Assembly: GCF_011047135.1 (NCBI RefSeq)
Contig: NZ_CP049255.1
Location: forward strand, 1,240,001 to 1,304,000
Length of the DNA: 64,000 nucleotides
DNA from: Microbacterium endophyticum
Lineage (GTDB): Bacteria > Actinomycetota > Actinomycetes > Actinomycetales > Microbacteriaceae
Reading direction: 5' to 3'
Below the pieces are notes generated by a model that saw only the letters and a program-made list of their open reading frames with translations, did not search any database and was not told the origin of the DNA. Numbering within the stretch: the first letter of the stretch is position 1; every line of letters starts with the position of its first letter. This document shows, piece by piece, positions 54,507-63,085 of the stretch. Made by a program: the position numbers and the translations under genes.

Positions 54507-56300
54507 CTAGCTGCGCTTTGCGGCTCGGCCCTGGTGGCCGGCGAGAGCATCAGCTGCCCGCACGAGCGCGAGGTGCGACAACGCCTGCGGCGTATTGCCA
54601 ACCTGCCGCTGACTCACGACGTCGTACTCTTCCGACAGCAGCCCTACGTCGTTCGCGAGCGAGCACAGGCGCGTCATCAGCGCTTTCGCATCTTCGATGC
54701 GGCCGCTGTTGGCGTACTGCTCGACGAGCCAGAACGAACATGCCAAGAACGGATGCTCCGCCCCCGGTAGCCCGTCGACTCCCGAGGCCGTGCGGTACCG
54801 GTGAAGGAGCCCATCACGCATGAGGGTCTTCTCCATCTGCGCGACCGTTCCGAGCATGCGCGGATCGTCGTAGGCGCAATAACCCACCTGCGGAAGAAGC
54901 AGGAGCGAGGCATCCACCTCGGTCGAGCCGTAATGCTGCACGAAGTAGTTGCCGTCGGCGTTGTAGCCCTGCTCATCGATTTCGGCGGCGACCTCGTCGC
55001 GCAGTCGTTCCCATCTTTCGACGGGACCGTCGAGCCCGAACTCCCGCACAGCACGCACGCCGCGGTCAAGCGCCGCCCACATCATGCCGCGCGACTGGGT
55101 GAACATCTGCAGTTCTCCGCGAATCTCCCAAATGCCGTTGTCGGGACGCGCCCGGTGTTCCTCAACGAACGCGAGAAGCGAGCGCTGCAGCGCCCACGAA
55201 AAAGGTGTCTCTTTCAGGCCGGCAGACCGGGCAGCTTCTAGGGCCACCATCACTTCGCCGATCACGTCAGCCTGATACTGCTGCCACGCACCGTTGCCGA
55301 CGCGCACGGGAGCCGACCCGTCGTACCCGGGCAGACTCGTGATCTCACGCTCGGTGAGGTCTCTTTCGCCCGCGAGACCGTACATGATCTGCATTTGGCC
55401 GGGGTCTCCCGCGATCGCTCGCAGCAGCCACTCCCGCCACCGCGCTGTGACCCGAAGAAAACCGTGCGAGATGAGAGCTTCGATCGTGAGGGCTGCATCG
55501 CGGAGCCATACGTAGCGGTAGTCCCAGTTGCGCACCCCGCCGAAGTCTTCCGGGAGAGATGTGGTTGCCGCGGCCACGATACCGCCGGTGTCTTCGTGAG
55601 TCAGGGCGCGAAGCACGAGAAGCGAGCGCACGACATCCGCTTCGAAGGGTCCATCGTGATCGATACTCGCTGCCCAATCACGCCACCACGCGAGCGTGTG
55701 TCGCTTCATCTCGTCGACATTGACCGCATCGGGCATCGGGAGGTGCGACGGATACCACGTCAGACTCAGGTCACGCAGTTCGTGCGAGCGCACGGTGAAC
55801 GACCCGGCGTGCACGTGGTCTTCGGCGCGCAGGTGAACGCCGCGCACGAGCACTGCGTCGGGGCCGGCGATACCGAGAATCGCGGGAAGCCCGTGAGATC
55901 CGACCTGACGCATCCACGGAATCGCGCGGGCGTAGTCGAAGCGCAGACGCAGTTGCGTCGTGAACTCGACGACGCCGCTGACACCGATCACCTGGCGGAC
56001 GAGCTCGACGCGACCGCCGTCGACAGGCATGAATTCGTGCACCTCGGCAACGCCGGACGCCGTCTGCCACCGCGTGACCAGCACAAACGTGTCGCCGTCG
56101 TAGCGGCGGGTGGGCACGGCATCCGGGTCTGTCGGGCGAAGACTCCAGTGTCCGTGCGATTCATCTCCCAAGAGCGCGCCGAAGATCGACGACGAGTCGT
56201 AGCGCGGGAGACACAACCAGTCGATGCTGCCGTCGCGTGACACGAGAGCGGCCGTGCGGCAATTGCTGAGAATTGCATAATCCTCGATAGGAGTAGCCAT
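54507..56300 (-). CDS. Glycoside hydrolase family 15 protein (glucoamylase/trehalase type)
   Basis: A 597-residue cytoplasmic enzyme of the GH15 kind. The N-terminal beta-sandwich opens with IEDYAILSNCRTAALVSRDG and SIDWLCLPRYDSSSIFGALL. The (alpha/alpha)6 barrel has NWDYRYVWLRDAALTIEALI and a general acid-containing QYQADVIGEVMVALE, and the late part has HPFLACSFWLVEQYANSG. In actinobacteria related proteins hydrolyse trehalose or glucans. No signal peptide is seen. It is divergent from a G6PDH gene with only 33 bases between the starts. Confidence 0.9.
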   Translation of the reverse strand: MATPIEDYAILSNCRTAALVSRDGSIDWLCLPRYDSSSIFGALLGDESHGHWSLRPTDPDAVPTRRYDGDTFVLVTRWQTASGVAEVHEFMPVDGGRVELVRQVIGVSGVVEFTTQLRLRFDYARAIPWMRQVGSHGLPAILGIAGPDAVLVRGVHLRAEDHVHAGSFTVRSHELRDLSLTWYPSHLPMPDAVNVDEMKRHTLAWWRDWAASIDHDGPFEADVVRSLLVLRALTHEDTGGIVAAATTSLPEDFGGVRNWDYRYVWLRDAALTIEALISHGFLRVTARWREWLLRAIAGDPGQMQIMYGLAGERDLTEREITSLPGYDGSAPVRVGNGAWQQYQADVIGEVMVALEAARSAGLKETPFSWALQRSLLAFVEEHRARPDNGIWEIRGELQMFTQSRGMMWAALDRGVRAVREFGLDGPVERWERLRDEVAAEIDEQGYNADGNYFVQHYGSTEVDASLLLLPQVGYCAYDDPRMLGTVAQMEKTLMRDGLLHRYRTASGVDGLPGAEHPFLACSFWLVEQYANSGRIEDAKALMTRLCSLANDVGLLSEEYDVVSQRQVGNTPQALSHLALVRAADALAGHQGRAAKRS

Positions 56301-56333
56301 GTGTCGATTGTGTCAGGGCGCTAGCGTAGGCGC

Positions 56334-57695
56334 ATGGCAAACACCAGCACACTGCTTATCCTCGGCGCCTCGGGCGATCTCACCTCACGGCTGCTGCTGC
56401 CCGCGCTTGGCCAGCTGCTGACGATGCAACCCGAGCGTACGGTGACGCTCATGGGTGCCGGTATGGATGACTGGACCGACGAGCGCTGGCAGGGTGTCGT
56501 GAAGGATGCCTTCATATCGGTCGACGCAGAAGACGCTTTCGAGCGCGTCGCGGCTACGAGGTATCAGCAGGCCGACATCACGGCGACGGATGATCTGAAG
56601 AAATTGCTCTCGTCTGCCGAGGGCCACGTCGCCGTGTACTTCGCCGTGCCACCTGCGGTTGCTGCCACGGCGTGCGAGGCGCTCAACGGGGTCGACCTGC
56701 CGGACGGGCTCGTGCTGGCACTCGAGAAGCCATTCGGCACCTCTCAGAAGAACGCAGAAGAACTCAACGCGAAGCTCGCGGCGCTGCTGCCGGAGCGCCA
56801 GATTTTTCGCGTCGACCACTTTCTCGGCCGCTCCACTCTGCTGAACATTCTTGGTCTGCGCTTCGCGAACCAGGTGTTCGAGCCCGTGTGGTCTGCCGAC
56901 CACATCGCCGAAGTTGAGATTCGATTCGACGAATCGCTCGGCCTCGAAGGCCGCGCTGGGTACTACGACAAGGCTGGGGCCCTTCGCGACATGCTCCAAA
57001 GTCACCTTCTGCAGGTGCTCGCTATCGTCGCCATGGGGCCACCGGCATCCATCGATGAAACAGATCTGCGTGCGGCAACTGCGGCAGCACTGCGTGCGAC
57101 GCACGTGTGGGACGACGACCCGGTCGTCAACTCGGGCCGTGCGCGCTATACCGCCGGAAACATCGACGACCGCGACTACCCGTCGTATGTCGACGAGCCC
57201 GGCGTCGACCCCTCGCGCGACACTGAAACGCTCGCGGAAGCGAAGTTTGAAGTACGAAACGCCCGCTGGGCGGGTGTTCCATTCACCCTGCGATCCGGAA
57301 AAGCCCTCTCTGAGCCGCGCACGGAGATCGCCCTCAAATTCCGCCCGGTACGACACTTGCCGAGTGGCTTTGCCGGCGCCGCTGAGCCCTCGGTGCTGAG
57401 AATGTCACTCGGACCCGACACCATGTCGCTCGAGCTCAACGTCAATGGTGGTGAAGACCCCTTCGAGCTGCAACGCGTGCACCTCGACGCAGCGCTCGGC
57501 GCCGGTTCACTCCGCGCTTATGCCGAAGTGCTTTCCGAAGTGCTCGACGGCGAAGCAACACTGTCGGTGCGGGGAGATGCGGCCGAACAGTGCTGGCGCA
57601 TCGTGCAGCCGATCCTCGATGCGTGGGAGGCGAACGAGGTTCCGCTCGACACGTACCCCGCGGGATCCCGCGGACCCGCCGGCTGGGACAACTAG
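56334..57695 (+). CDS. zwf: Glucose-6-phosphate dehydrogenase
   Basis: Oxidises glucose-6-phosphate with NADP+ (or NAD+). The 453 residues are slightly short for the family. They carry LLILGASGDLTSRLLLPAL for cofactor binding, LEKPFGTSQKNAEELN, and the active-site RVDHFLGRSTLLNILGLRFA with the catalytic His (family form RIDHYLGK). It is not beside tal, tkt or opcA, so it may be a second, specialised G6PDH; the divergent GH15 gene could supply glucose. Confidence 0.92.
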   Translation: MANTSTLLILGASGDLTSRLLLPALGQLLTMQPERTVTLMGAGMDDWTDERWQGVVKDAFISVDAEDAFERVAATRYQQADITATDDLKKLLSSAEGHVAVYFAVPPAVAATACEALNGVDLPDGLVLALEKPFGTSQKNAEELNAKLAALLPERQIFRVDHFLGRSTLLNILGLRFANQVFEPVWSADHIAEVEIRFDESLGLEGRAGYYDKAGALRDMLQSHLLQVLAIVAMGPPASIDETDLRAATAAALRATHVWDDDPVVNSGRARYTAGNIDDRDYPSYVDEPGVDPSRDTETLAEAKFEVRNARWAGVPFTLRSGKALSEPRTEIALKFRPVRHLPSGFAGAAEPSVLRMSLGPDTMSLELNVNGGEDPFELQRVHLDAALGAGSLRAYAEVLSEVLDGEATLSVRGDAAEQCWRIVQPILDAWEANEVPLDTYPAGSRGPAGWDN

Positions 57696-57703
57696 CGCAG
57701 CAG

Positions 57704-58198
57704 CTACCCGCCCTCATGAGCAGTGCGACCGTCGGCCATCCGCGCCTGCGCGCGGTCATGTCTACGTCCAACCTCGACAAGCTCTGTTGCCTTAGCCAGG
57801 CCCATGGGCTTCGTTGACACGTACATACTCTCGGCGCGCTCGACAACGAAGGTTTCATGCCAGACACCGACGGATCCAGGAGCCTTGCGGGCCGCACGGT
57901 TGAAGGCGGTCCAGGCAGGGCGGTGCTCCTGCGAGGAGTTGGACGCGTAGGCGTAGAGCTTGTCGATCGATGACCAATACTCCACGACGTACGGGCCGCC
58001 TGCGCCGAGAAGCAGCTGGTAGCCGAGCATCCCTGAGTCGGGGTCTGCGGAGAGTTCCCGCAACATCCGCGGCATTGCGAAGAACGCTGGCATCCATAGA
58101 TCTGGTCGCCACCAGCGATTGATCTGCATCCCGATATGAAAGACGACGAGTTCGCCCTCATGTTGATGTGTCATGCGGCCGGTTATGACTTTCGACAT
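57704..58198 (-). CDS. DUF4188 domain-containing protein
   Basis: A 164-residue protein of the DUF4188 family, which has a dimeric alpha/beta barrel-like fold related to small monooxygenases. Recognisable segments are GELVVFHIGMQINRWWRPDL, MPRMLRELSADPDSGMLGYQ, VEYWSSIDKLYAYA, and HPAW-like HRPAWTAFNRA. The ATG at 58198 has GAGGAG 5 bases upstream. It is divergent from a MerR regulator across a region with paired palindromes, so it is probably under that regulator's control. Confidence 0.85.
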   Translation of the reverse strand: MSKVITGRMTHQHEGELVVFHIGMQINRWWRPDLWMPAFFAMPRMLRELSADPDSGMLGYQLLLGAGGPYVVEYWSSIDKLYAYASNSSQEHRPAWTAFNRAARKAPGSVGVWHETFVVERAESMYVSTKPMGLAKATELVEVGRRHDRAQARMADGRTAHEGG

Positions 58199-58216
58199 GA
58201 TGACTCCTCGCAATTG

Positions 58217-58253
58217 GATAGCTTCACTATCTATAATGGATAGCGCTACTATC
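58217..58253. promoter_or_regulatory. Divergent promoter region with two MerR-type operators
   Basis: Two copies of GATAG-N5-CTATC lie at 58217-58231 and 58239-58253, with starts 22 bases apart (about two helical turns). Between them is a perfect TATAAT (58232-58237) facing the merR gene. Read on the minus strand, TTCGAT and TAGATA with a 17-base spacer could drive the DUF4188 gene. Confidence 0.6.
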
Positions 58254-58270
58254 GAAGTCAAGAGGTGGCC

Positions 58271-58882
58271 ATGAGAATTTCCGAACTGTCGACACAGACG
58301 GGCATGACCGTGCCGACGATCAAGTACTACCTGCGCGAGGGACTGCTTCCCGAAGGTGAGCGCAGCTCACCGACGCAGGCCACGTACGGCGACAAGCACG
58401 TGGAGCGGCTGCGGGTGATTCGAGCGCTGCTCGACGCCGGAGTGAGCATTGCTGAGACAAGACGGGTACTGACCGCGCTGGATGAGCCACCCGAGCATTC
58501 GTACGACCTGCTCGGAACTGCGCACGCGGCAATCACTCCACCGTTGGATGTGGCGCTAGACCTCAACGAGGCCGAACGAATCGTTTCTGCGCTGGGCTGG
58601 AAGCCAGGGACGTGCGATCTGGCCGTGTTGAACGAAGTCGCGCGAGCGGTGGAAGGTCTGGAGCGTGCCGGTTTTGTCGTACCGGATGCCGTGATGCGCG
58701 AGTATCTCGCGAGCATGCGCCGCATCGCGGATGCCGAGATCGCCGGCGTGCCGACGGAGTCTCCGGAGGCTGCGGTTCGGTATGTAGTGCTGGGTTCAGT
58801 GCTGGTGGAGCCACTGCTCTTGGCACTGCGGCGAGTAGCGCAGCAGGTGAGCTCGTGGGAGCGATTCGGCAGCGAGGGCTAG
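58271..58882 (+). CDS. MerR family transcriptional regulator
   Basis: A 203-residue regulator with an N-terminal winged helix-turn-helix (MRISELSTQTGMTVPTIKYY, then LREGLLPEGE and YGDKHVERLRVIRALLDAG). The coupling helix and a long C-terminal effector domain follow, without the Cys-rich metal site of MerR/ZntR, so it more likely senses an organic ligand or redox partner. The ATG at 58271 follows AGAGG. It probably represses or activates the divergent DUF4188 gene and itself. Confidence 0.9.
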   Translation: MRISELSTQTGMTVPTIKYYLREGLLPEGERSSPTQATYGDKHVERLRVIRALLDAGVSIAETRRVLTALDEPPEHSYDLLGTAHAAITPPLDVALDLNEAERIVSALGWKPGTCDLAVLNEVARAVEGLERAGFVVPDAVMREYLASMRRIADAEIAGVPTESPEAAVRYVVLGSVLVEPLLLALRRVAQQVSSWERFGSEG

Positions 58883-58969
58883 CGACCTTGCGCACCTTTG
58901 GTCGACCCGCGCTTTCAGCAGTATGCGCTTGCCATCATCCCCGTCTAGGGCGTTGTCTAGAGTGGGGTC

Positions 58970-59536
58970 ATGCGGCGGCACTCGGCTCTGTTAATCGGCA
59001 TCCTTTCACTCGCAACACTGACTGGTTGCGCATCCGGCGCGGCCGATGGAGTCAGCGTTTCGCCCGCGCCAACCTCCGAGACACCCGATACCTCGCAAGG
59101 GCCGGATGCCGCGGCACGAGCGCAGGCTCAGGCCTGGATCGATGCAGCCACGGTGCCGCCGGATGCCGTCCGTTCGGCTTCGGCCATCGGCGGCTTTCAC
59201 TCGTACCAGGGGTGGCCCTGCCAACCAGTTATCGAGCAAGAAGCGTACTGGACGATCTCCGGTATGACTGTGGCAGAAACTGCCAACTGGCTGGCGGCGA
59301 ATCCGACGGCTGACCTCGTCTCTACCGCCGTGGGGACCGTAGACGAGGAGGGGGACTACGACGAGGCAACCGTCGGTTACATTCCCGCGGACGATTCGCA
59401 GCAGGGAGTCGTTTACACGGTTGCGAAGAAGGAAGATGGCGTCGCGATCAGGGCTGAAGTTGCCGCCCTCACCGAATCCGCGGTCTGCCCCTCCCTCCCG
59501 CCTGGTTCGATCATGGGTAAACCGGGACAGGGCTAA
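58970..59536 (+). CDS. Secreted lipoprotein, function unknown
   Basis: A 188-residue predicted lipoprotein: MRRHSALLIGILSLATLTGC gives a clear lipobox (LTGC) with Cys20. A Ser/Thr/Pro-rich tether follows, then a compact domain containing GGFHSYQGWPCQPVIEQEAY and a C-terminal Cys in ESAVCPSLPPGS, which may form a disulfide with the first. Similar domains are frequent in actinobacterial lipoproteins but I know no function. Confidence 0.85.
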   Translation: MRRHSALLIGILSLATLTGCASGAADGVSVSPAPTSETPDTSQGPDAAARAQAQAWIDAATVPPDAVRSASAIGGFHSYQGWPCQPVIEQEAYWTISGMTVAETANWLAANPTADLVSTAVGTVDEEGDYDEATVGYIPADDSQQGVVYTVAKKEDGVAIRAEVAALTESAVCPSLPPGSIMGKPGQG

Positions 59537-59612
59537 ATAGACGCGCGGCATCTGAGTCTGTTCGTACCCGTACCGCCGATGCGGTGGGGGTCTGGTCCGC
59601 GAGGATAGCTAT

Positions 59613-59942
59613 ATGAACAGCGCACAAGCGGTGACAGCGGTCACCGGTGGGTCACGGGGCATCGGAGCAGCAATCGTTCGCCGTCTCGCAGCGGACGGTC
59701 ACGACGTCGTCATTGGGCACCGAGACGACGCGACCGCCGCAGGAGCAGTGCGCGGTGCGGGGCGCCTCATTGATCTCGACCCAGCCGAACTCAAGCACGA
59801 CCTCGAGGTCAACCTCCTCGGAGCCGTTCTGACGAGCCGCGCTACGGTCGAACACCTCGCCGAATCGGCGGGATCGCTCGGGCTCATCGGATCGGCGGCT
59901 GCAACGATCGACGCTAGCTACTCACCCACGATGCGTCGCTGA
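59613..59942 (+). pseudogene. SDR gene remnant with internal deletion
   Basis: The frame starts with a normal SDR cofactor motif (AVTGGSRGIGAAIVRRLAAD). Shortly after VVIGHRDDATAAGAV it jumps to RLIDLDPAELKHDLEVNLLG, which in intact SDRs lies some 50-60 residues further on; the NNAG segment is therefore missing. It ends before the YxxxK region can be completed. The 109-residue product cannot be an active enzyme. It abuts the end of the CAT gene on the other strand. Confidence 0.75.
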
Positions 59943-60570
59943 AAAGGTCTCGCAGCTCATTGAGGAGGCGCGCTGTGTGAAAACCGTCGGCGGCCGCATG
60001 GTGCATCTGCACAGCAAATGGAAGAAGCACCCGCCCATCCCTCTCGACATATTGGCCGAGGGTGAATATCGGCGCCAGGTGATCCCAGCTGCCGCCAATA
60101 TTGAGCGTGAAACCGGTGAAGGCAGTCCACGGCAGACTCGACACGTCGAACGAGTTTCGTGGAGACGGCCCCTGTGGAAAAAGCTCCGTCGACTCTGCGT
60201 GCTCAGCGATGACACGAGCCGCGGCCTCGTGGAAGGCGGCGAAGTCCGGGTTGTATGGCACCCACACGCTCGCGAACGTTTCCTGATCGCTGTTGAACAC
60301 GGTGAACGAGGGATGCACGAGCGACCAGATTGCTGGCGCACCCGAATCGGTCAACGTCATCCGAAATTCGTCGTGGCGATTGACAACCGACGCGATCGCC
60401 CAGATCTGCGCGATGTACGTTCGGCGCCTCGCGGATCGAACCGCCGCGACGAACGTGGTTACGTCTAGCTCGACGGTGATGGAATACGTGCACGGCACAG
60501 CATTCCGGTAGTGCTCAAAATGCTGACGCCGCGGCCACGTTTCGACATCGATCGGGATCGGATCGTTCAC
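59914..60570 (-). CDS. cat: Chloramphenicol O-acetyltransferase (CatA type)
   Basis: A 218-residue trimeric acetyltransferase that can inactivate chloramphenicol with acetyl-CoA. It shows the family start RRQHFEHYRNAVPCTYSITV, FRMTLTDSG, then LPWTAFTGFTLNIGG and the catalytic signature QMHHAAADGFHTARLLNEL with His in HHxxxDG. Length matches classical CatA. Whether it acts on chloramphenicol or another substrate is not known; no mobile element borders it, but a decayed SDR lies at its 3' end. Confidence 0.9.
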   Translation of the reverse strand: MNDPIPIDVETWPRRQHFEHYRNAVPCTYSITVELDVTTFVAAVRSARRRTYIAQIWAIASVVNRHDEFRMTLTDSGAPAIWSLVHPSFTVFNSDQETFASVWVPYNPDFAAFHEAAARVIAEHAESTELFPQGPSPRNSFDVSSLPWTAFTGFTLNIGGSWDHLAPIFTLGQYVERDGRVLLPFAVQMHHAAADGFHTARLLNELRDLFSDASWVSS

Positions 60571-60632
60571 TCGATCATTCTCGCAGCGCGACGTCCGCGG
60601 ACGAGGTCGGCCGAGAGATCTACTCTGTCAGC

Positions 60633-61178
60633 ATGGGCAAACTTTTTGACTCCATCGACGACAAGCTGAAGGCCTGGATCGAAGCGCAACACATGTGGTT
60701 CGTCGCGACCGCTCCGCTCGATGCAGACGGCCACGTCAATATTTCACCTCGCGGCCTCGACTCTTTTTCGGTGCTCGACGACCATCGCGTTGGCTGGGTC
60801 GACTACACCGGCAGCGGTGTCGAGACCATCGCTCATCTCCGCGAGAACGGGCGAGTGTGTCTGATGTTTGCCTCGTTCGACACCCGGCCGCGCATAGTGC
60901 GACTGCATGGCCAAGGATCGGTGTCCCTTCCTGGCGAAGCAGCCTTTGAGGAGGTTGTGGCGCTCCACCCCCAGCACCCGAGCACCAGAGCCGTTATCAC
61001 CGTGGACGTCACAAGGATCAGTGACGCCTGCGGTTGGGGAGTTCCCCTGATGGAGATGACCGGCGAGCGCGACCTGCTCCGGCTGCAGGCTGAGAAGAAG
61101 GGTACTGAGGGTTTGGCGGAGTACCGCGCCGAGAAGAACACGCGCAGCATCGACGACCTTCCAGGACTCACGGTCTGA
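60633..61178 (+). CDS. Pyridoxamine 5'-phosphate oxidase family protein
   Basis: A 181-residue split-barrel flavin-binding protein. MWFVATAPLDADGHVNISPR and VGWVDYTGSGVETIAHLREN are typical of this broad group, which includes F420 or FMN-dependent reductases as well as true PNPOx. The specific PLP-forming residues are not evident, so it is probably a general flavoprotein oxidoreductase. It is divergent from cat. Confidence 0.88.
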   Translation: MGKLFDSIDDKLKAWIEAQHMWFVATAPLDADGHVNISPRGLDSFSVLDDHRVGWVDYTGSGVETIAHLRENGRVCLMFASFDTRPRIVRLHGQGSVSLPGEAAFEEVVALHPQHPSTRAVITVDVTRISDACGWGVPLMEMTGERDLLRLQAEKKGTEGLAEYRAEKNTRSIDDLPGLTV

Positions 61179-61280
61179 CGCTCACAGCCAGATTTTGCCC
61201 TCACCCCGCCAAGCCCTAGCTAAGACATGGCGGCCGCGCAAGGCGTTCCAGGTGGCACAGAAGCGTGCTTAGGTAACTGA

Positions 61281-62384
61281 GTGACCGCCCGCATCCTCGC
61301 TATCGGCACCGCGGTGCCGCCCACCCGGGTCGCCCAAACGAGCGTGCGCGATGTGTTCGCCCAGCAGCCGAATATTGACAGGCTCACCGCCAGGCTCGTT
61401 CACGCAGCCTTCGACGCGGCGGCGATCGAGCACCGCCACACGGTGTTGTCGGAACTCGGTGGCGCCGCGGCAGCGCCCGGGGAGGCCCGGTTTCTGGGTG
61501 ACGATGGCGTGCTGCACATGCCCACGACCGGCGAGCGCAACGACCTCTACATTCAGACGGCTCCCGATCTGTTCGCCGAAGCTGCCCGCGACGCACTCAC
61601 CCGCGCAGGGGTCGACGCCGACGCGGTGACCCATGTCGTGACGGTCTCGTGCACAGGATTCTTCGCACCCGGTCCGGATTATTTACTGGTACGCGACCTT
61701 GGCTTCTCACCTGCCGTGGAGCGCTACCACCTCGGGTTTATGGGATGTGCGGCGGGGGTTCCCGCGCTCCGCCTGGCCGCACGAATCACCGACTCTCAAC
61801 CCGACGCTGTCGTACTCGTCGTGTGCGCCGAGCTGTGCTCGCTGCACATTCGCGCCTCGAGTGATCCGCAGCAGATCGTGGCGGCATCCCTCTTCGCTGA
61901 CGGCGCCGGGGCTGCCATCGTCACTGCCAATGCATCTCACCGCACCACCACGGAGCTTCGGCTCGACAGCTTTGCCACGCTCCTCACCACCGAAGGCGAA
62001 GCCGACATGGTGTGGACGATCGGCGATGAAGGCTTCGACATGACGCTCACCGCGGATGTCCCCCGCATTGTCGGACGTGAAGTGCGGGATGCCGTCACTC
62101 AATTTCTTGCTGACGATCCGCAAAACGTTTCGTGGGCGGTTCATCCCGGCGGCCGAAGCGTGCTTGATCGCGTCGAGCACGGACTAGAGCTGCCGCCCGA
62201 TGCTCTCGCCACATCTCGCGCTGTGCTGCGCGACTACGGCAACATGTCGAGCGCCACGATCCTCTTCATCTTGCAGGCGATCATGGAAGACAACGCCCTC
62301 ACCGACGGTGCACCGCTCGCGGCCCTCGCTTTTGGTCCGGGCTTAACCGTCGAATCGGCAATGCTCACGATGCACCGCGCATGA
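61281..62384 (+). CDS. Type III polyketide synthase
   Basis: A 367-residue chalcone/stilbene synthase-fold enzyme that extends an acyl-CoA starter with malonyl-CoA and cyclises the product. The catalytic triad is visible: Cys156 in YHLGFMGCAAGVPAL, His in SWAVHPGGRSVLDRVE and Asn in RDYGNMSSATILF. The conserved THVVTVSCTGFFAPGPDYLL also fits. Actinobacterial relatives make alkylresorcinols or pyrones. GTG start at 61281. It is the first gene of a three-gene overlapping operon. Confidence 0.94.
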   Translation: MTARILAIGTAVPPTRVAQTSVRDVFAQQPNIDRLTARLVHAAFDAAAIEHRHTVLSELGGAAAAPGEARFLGDDGVLHMPTTGERNDLYIQTAPDLFAEAARDALTRAGVDADAVTHVVTVSCTGFFAPGPDYLLVRDLGFSPAVERYHLGFMGCAAGVPALRLAARITDSQPDAVVLVVCAELCSLHIRASSDPQQIVAASLFADGAGAAIVTANASHRTTTELRLDSFATLLTTEGEADMVWTIGDEGFDMTLTADVPRIVGREVRDAVTQFLADDPQNVSWAVHPGGRSVLDRVEHGLELPPDALATSRAVLRDYGNMSSATILFILQAIMEDNALTDGAPLAALAFGPGLTVESAMLTMHRA

Positions 62385-63085
62385 CATCGCTCTCGGCCCG
62401 CAATGAGGCGCTGCAAGAACTCATGGACAACCCTCACTGCGATCAAAAACGCTTGCGCGCAACACTCAGACGTTTCGGCCTCATCAACCCCGTGATCGCC
62501 GGATGGGGCGGGCTCTACCGCGGAAAGCTTCGGCCGTATCTCACATCACTCAGACGACCCGCGCGCGTGCTCGATCTCGGCTGCGGCGGCGGCGATGTCA
62601 CAGCACACCTGGCGAAACTCTCGCGCCGTGACGGGCTGCGAGTCGAGTGGGTGGGGGTCGACCCCGAGCCCACAGCGTTCGAGGTCGCCTCGACACGTAC
62701 GCGCGAGAATCTGCGCTTCATCCATGCTGACGCGGCAGGCCTCCTCGCCGCGGGCGACCGCTTCGACGCTGTCATCTCGAATCACGTCGTCCATCACCTC
62801 GGCGACGCCCTCCCCGAGTTCTTCGAGCTTTCGCAACGGCTGAGTACGGGCCCCGTTCTCCACGCCGACATCGCCCGCAGCCGCCGCGCCTACATGCTCT
62901 ACACCGTCGGCGTCACACCATTTGCACCCGGTACGTTTCTGCGCACGGATGGCCTGCGGTCGATCCGTCGCAGTTTCACCGCCCGTGAATTGCAAGAGCT
63001 TCTCGACCGACGGATGCCGACACCCTGGCGTGTGACGACGCCCGGGGCATTCCGGGTACTCGCCGAAGGCCGCGGCCATGTATGA
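62381..63085 (+). CDS. SAM-dependent methyltransferase of the type III PKS operon
   Basis: A 234-residue class I methyltransferase (motif I ARVLDLGCGGGDVTAHLAKL, then VEWVGVDPEP and FDAVISNHVVHHL) that starts inside the PKS stop by 4 bases. In related clusters this kind of enzyme methylates the phenolic polyketide. Its end overlaps the following monooxygenase gene by 8 bases. Confidence 0.9.
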   Translation: MTSLSARNEALQELMDNPHCDQKRLRATLRRFGLINPVIAGWGGLYRGKLRPYLTSLRRPARVLDLGCGGGDVTAHLAKLSRRDGLRVEWVGVDPEPTAFEVASTRTRENLRFIHADAAGLLAAGDRFDAVISNHVVHHLGDALPEFFELSQRLSTGPVLHADIARSRRAYMLYTVGVTPFAPGTFLRTDGLRSIRRSFTARELQELLDRRMPTPWRVTTPGAFRVLAEGRGHV

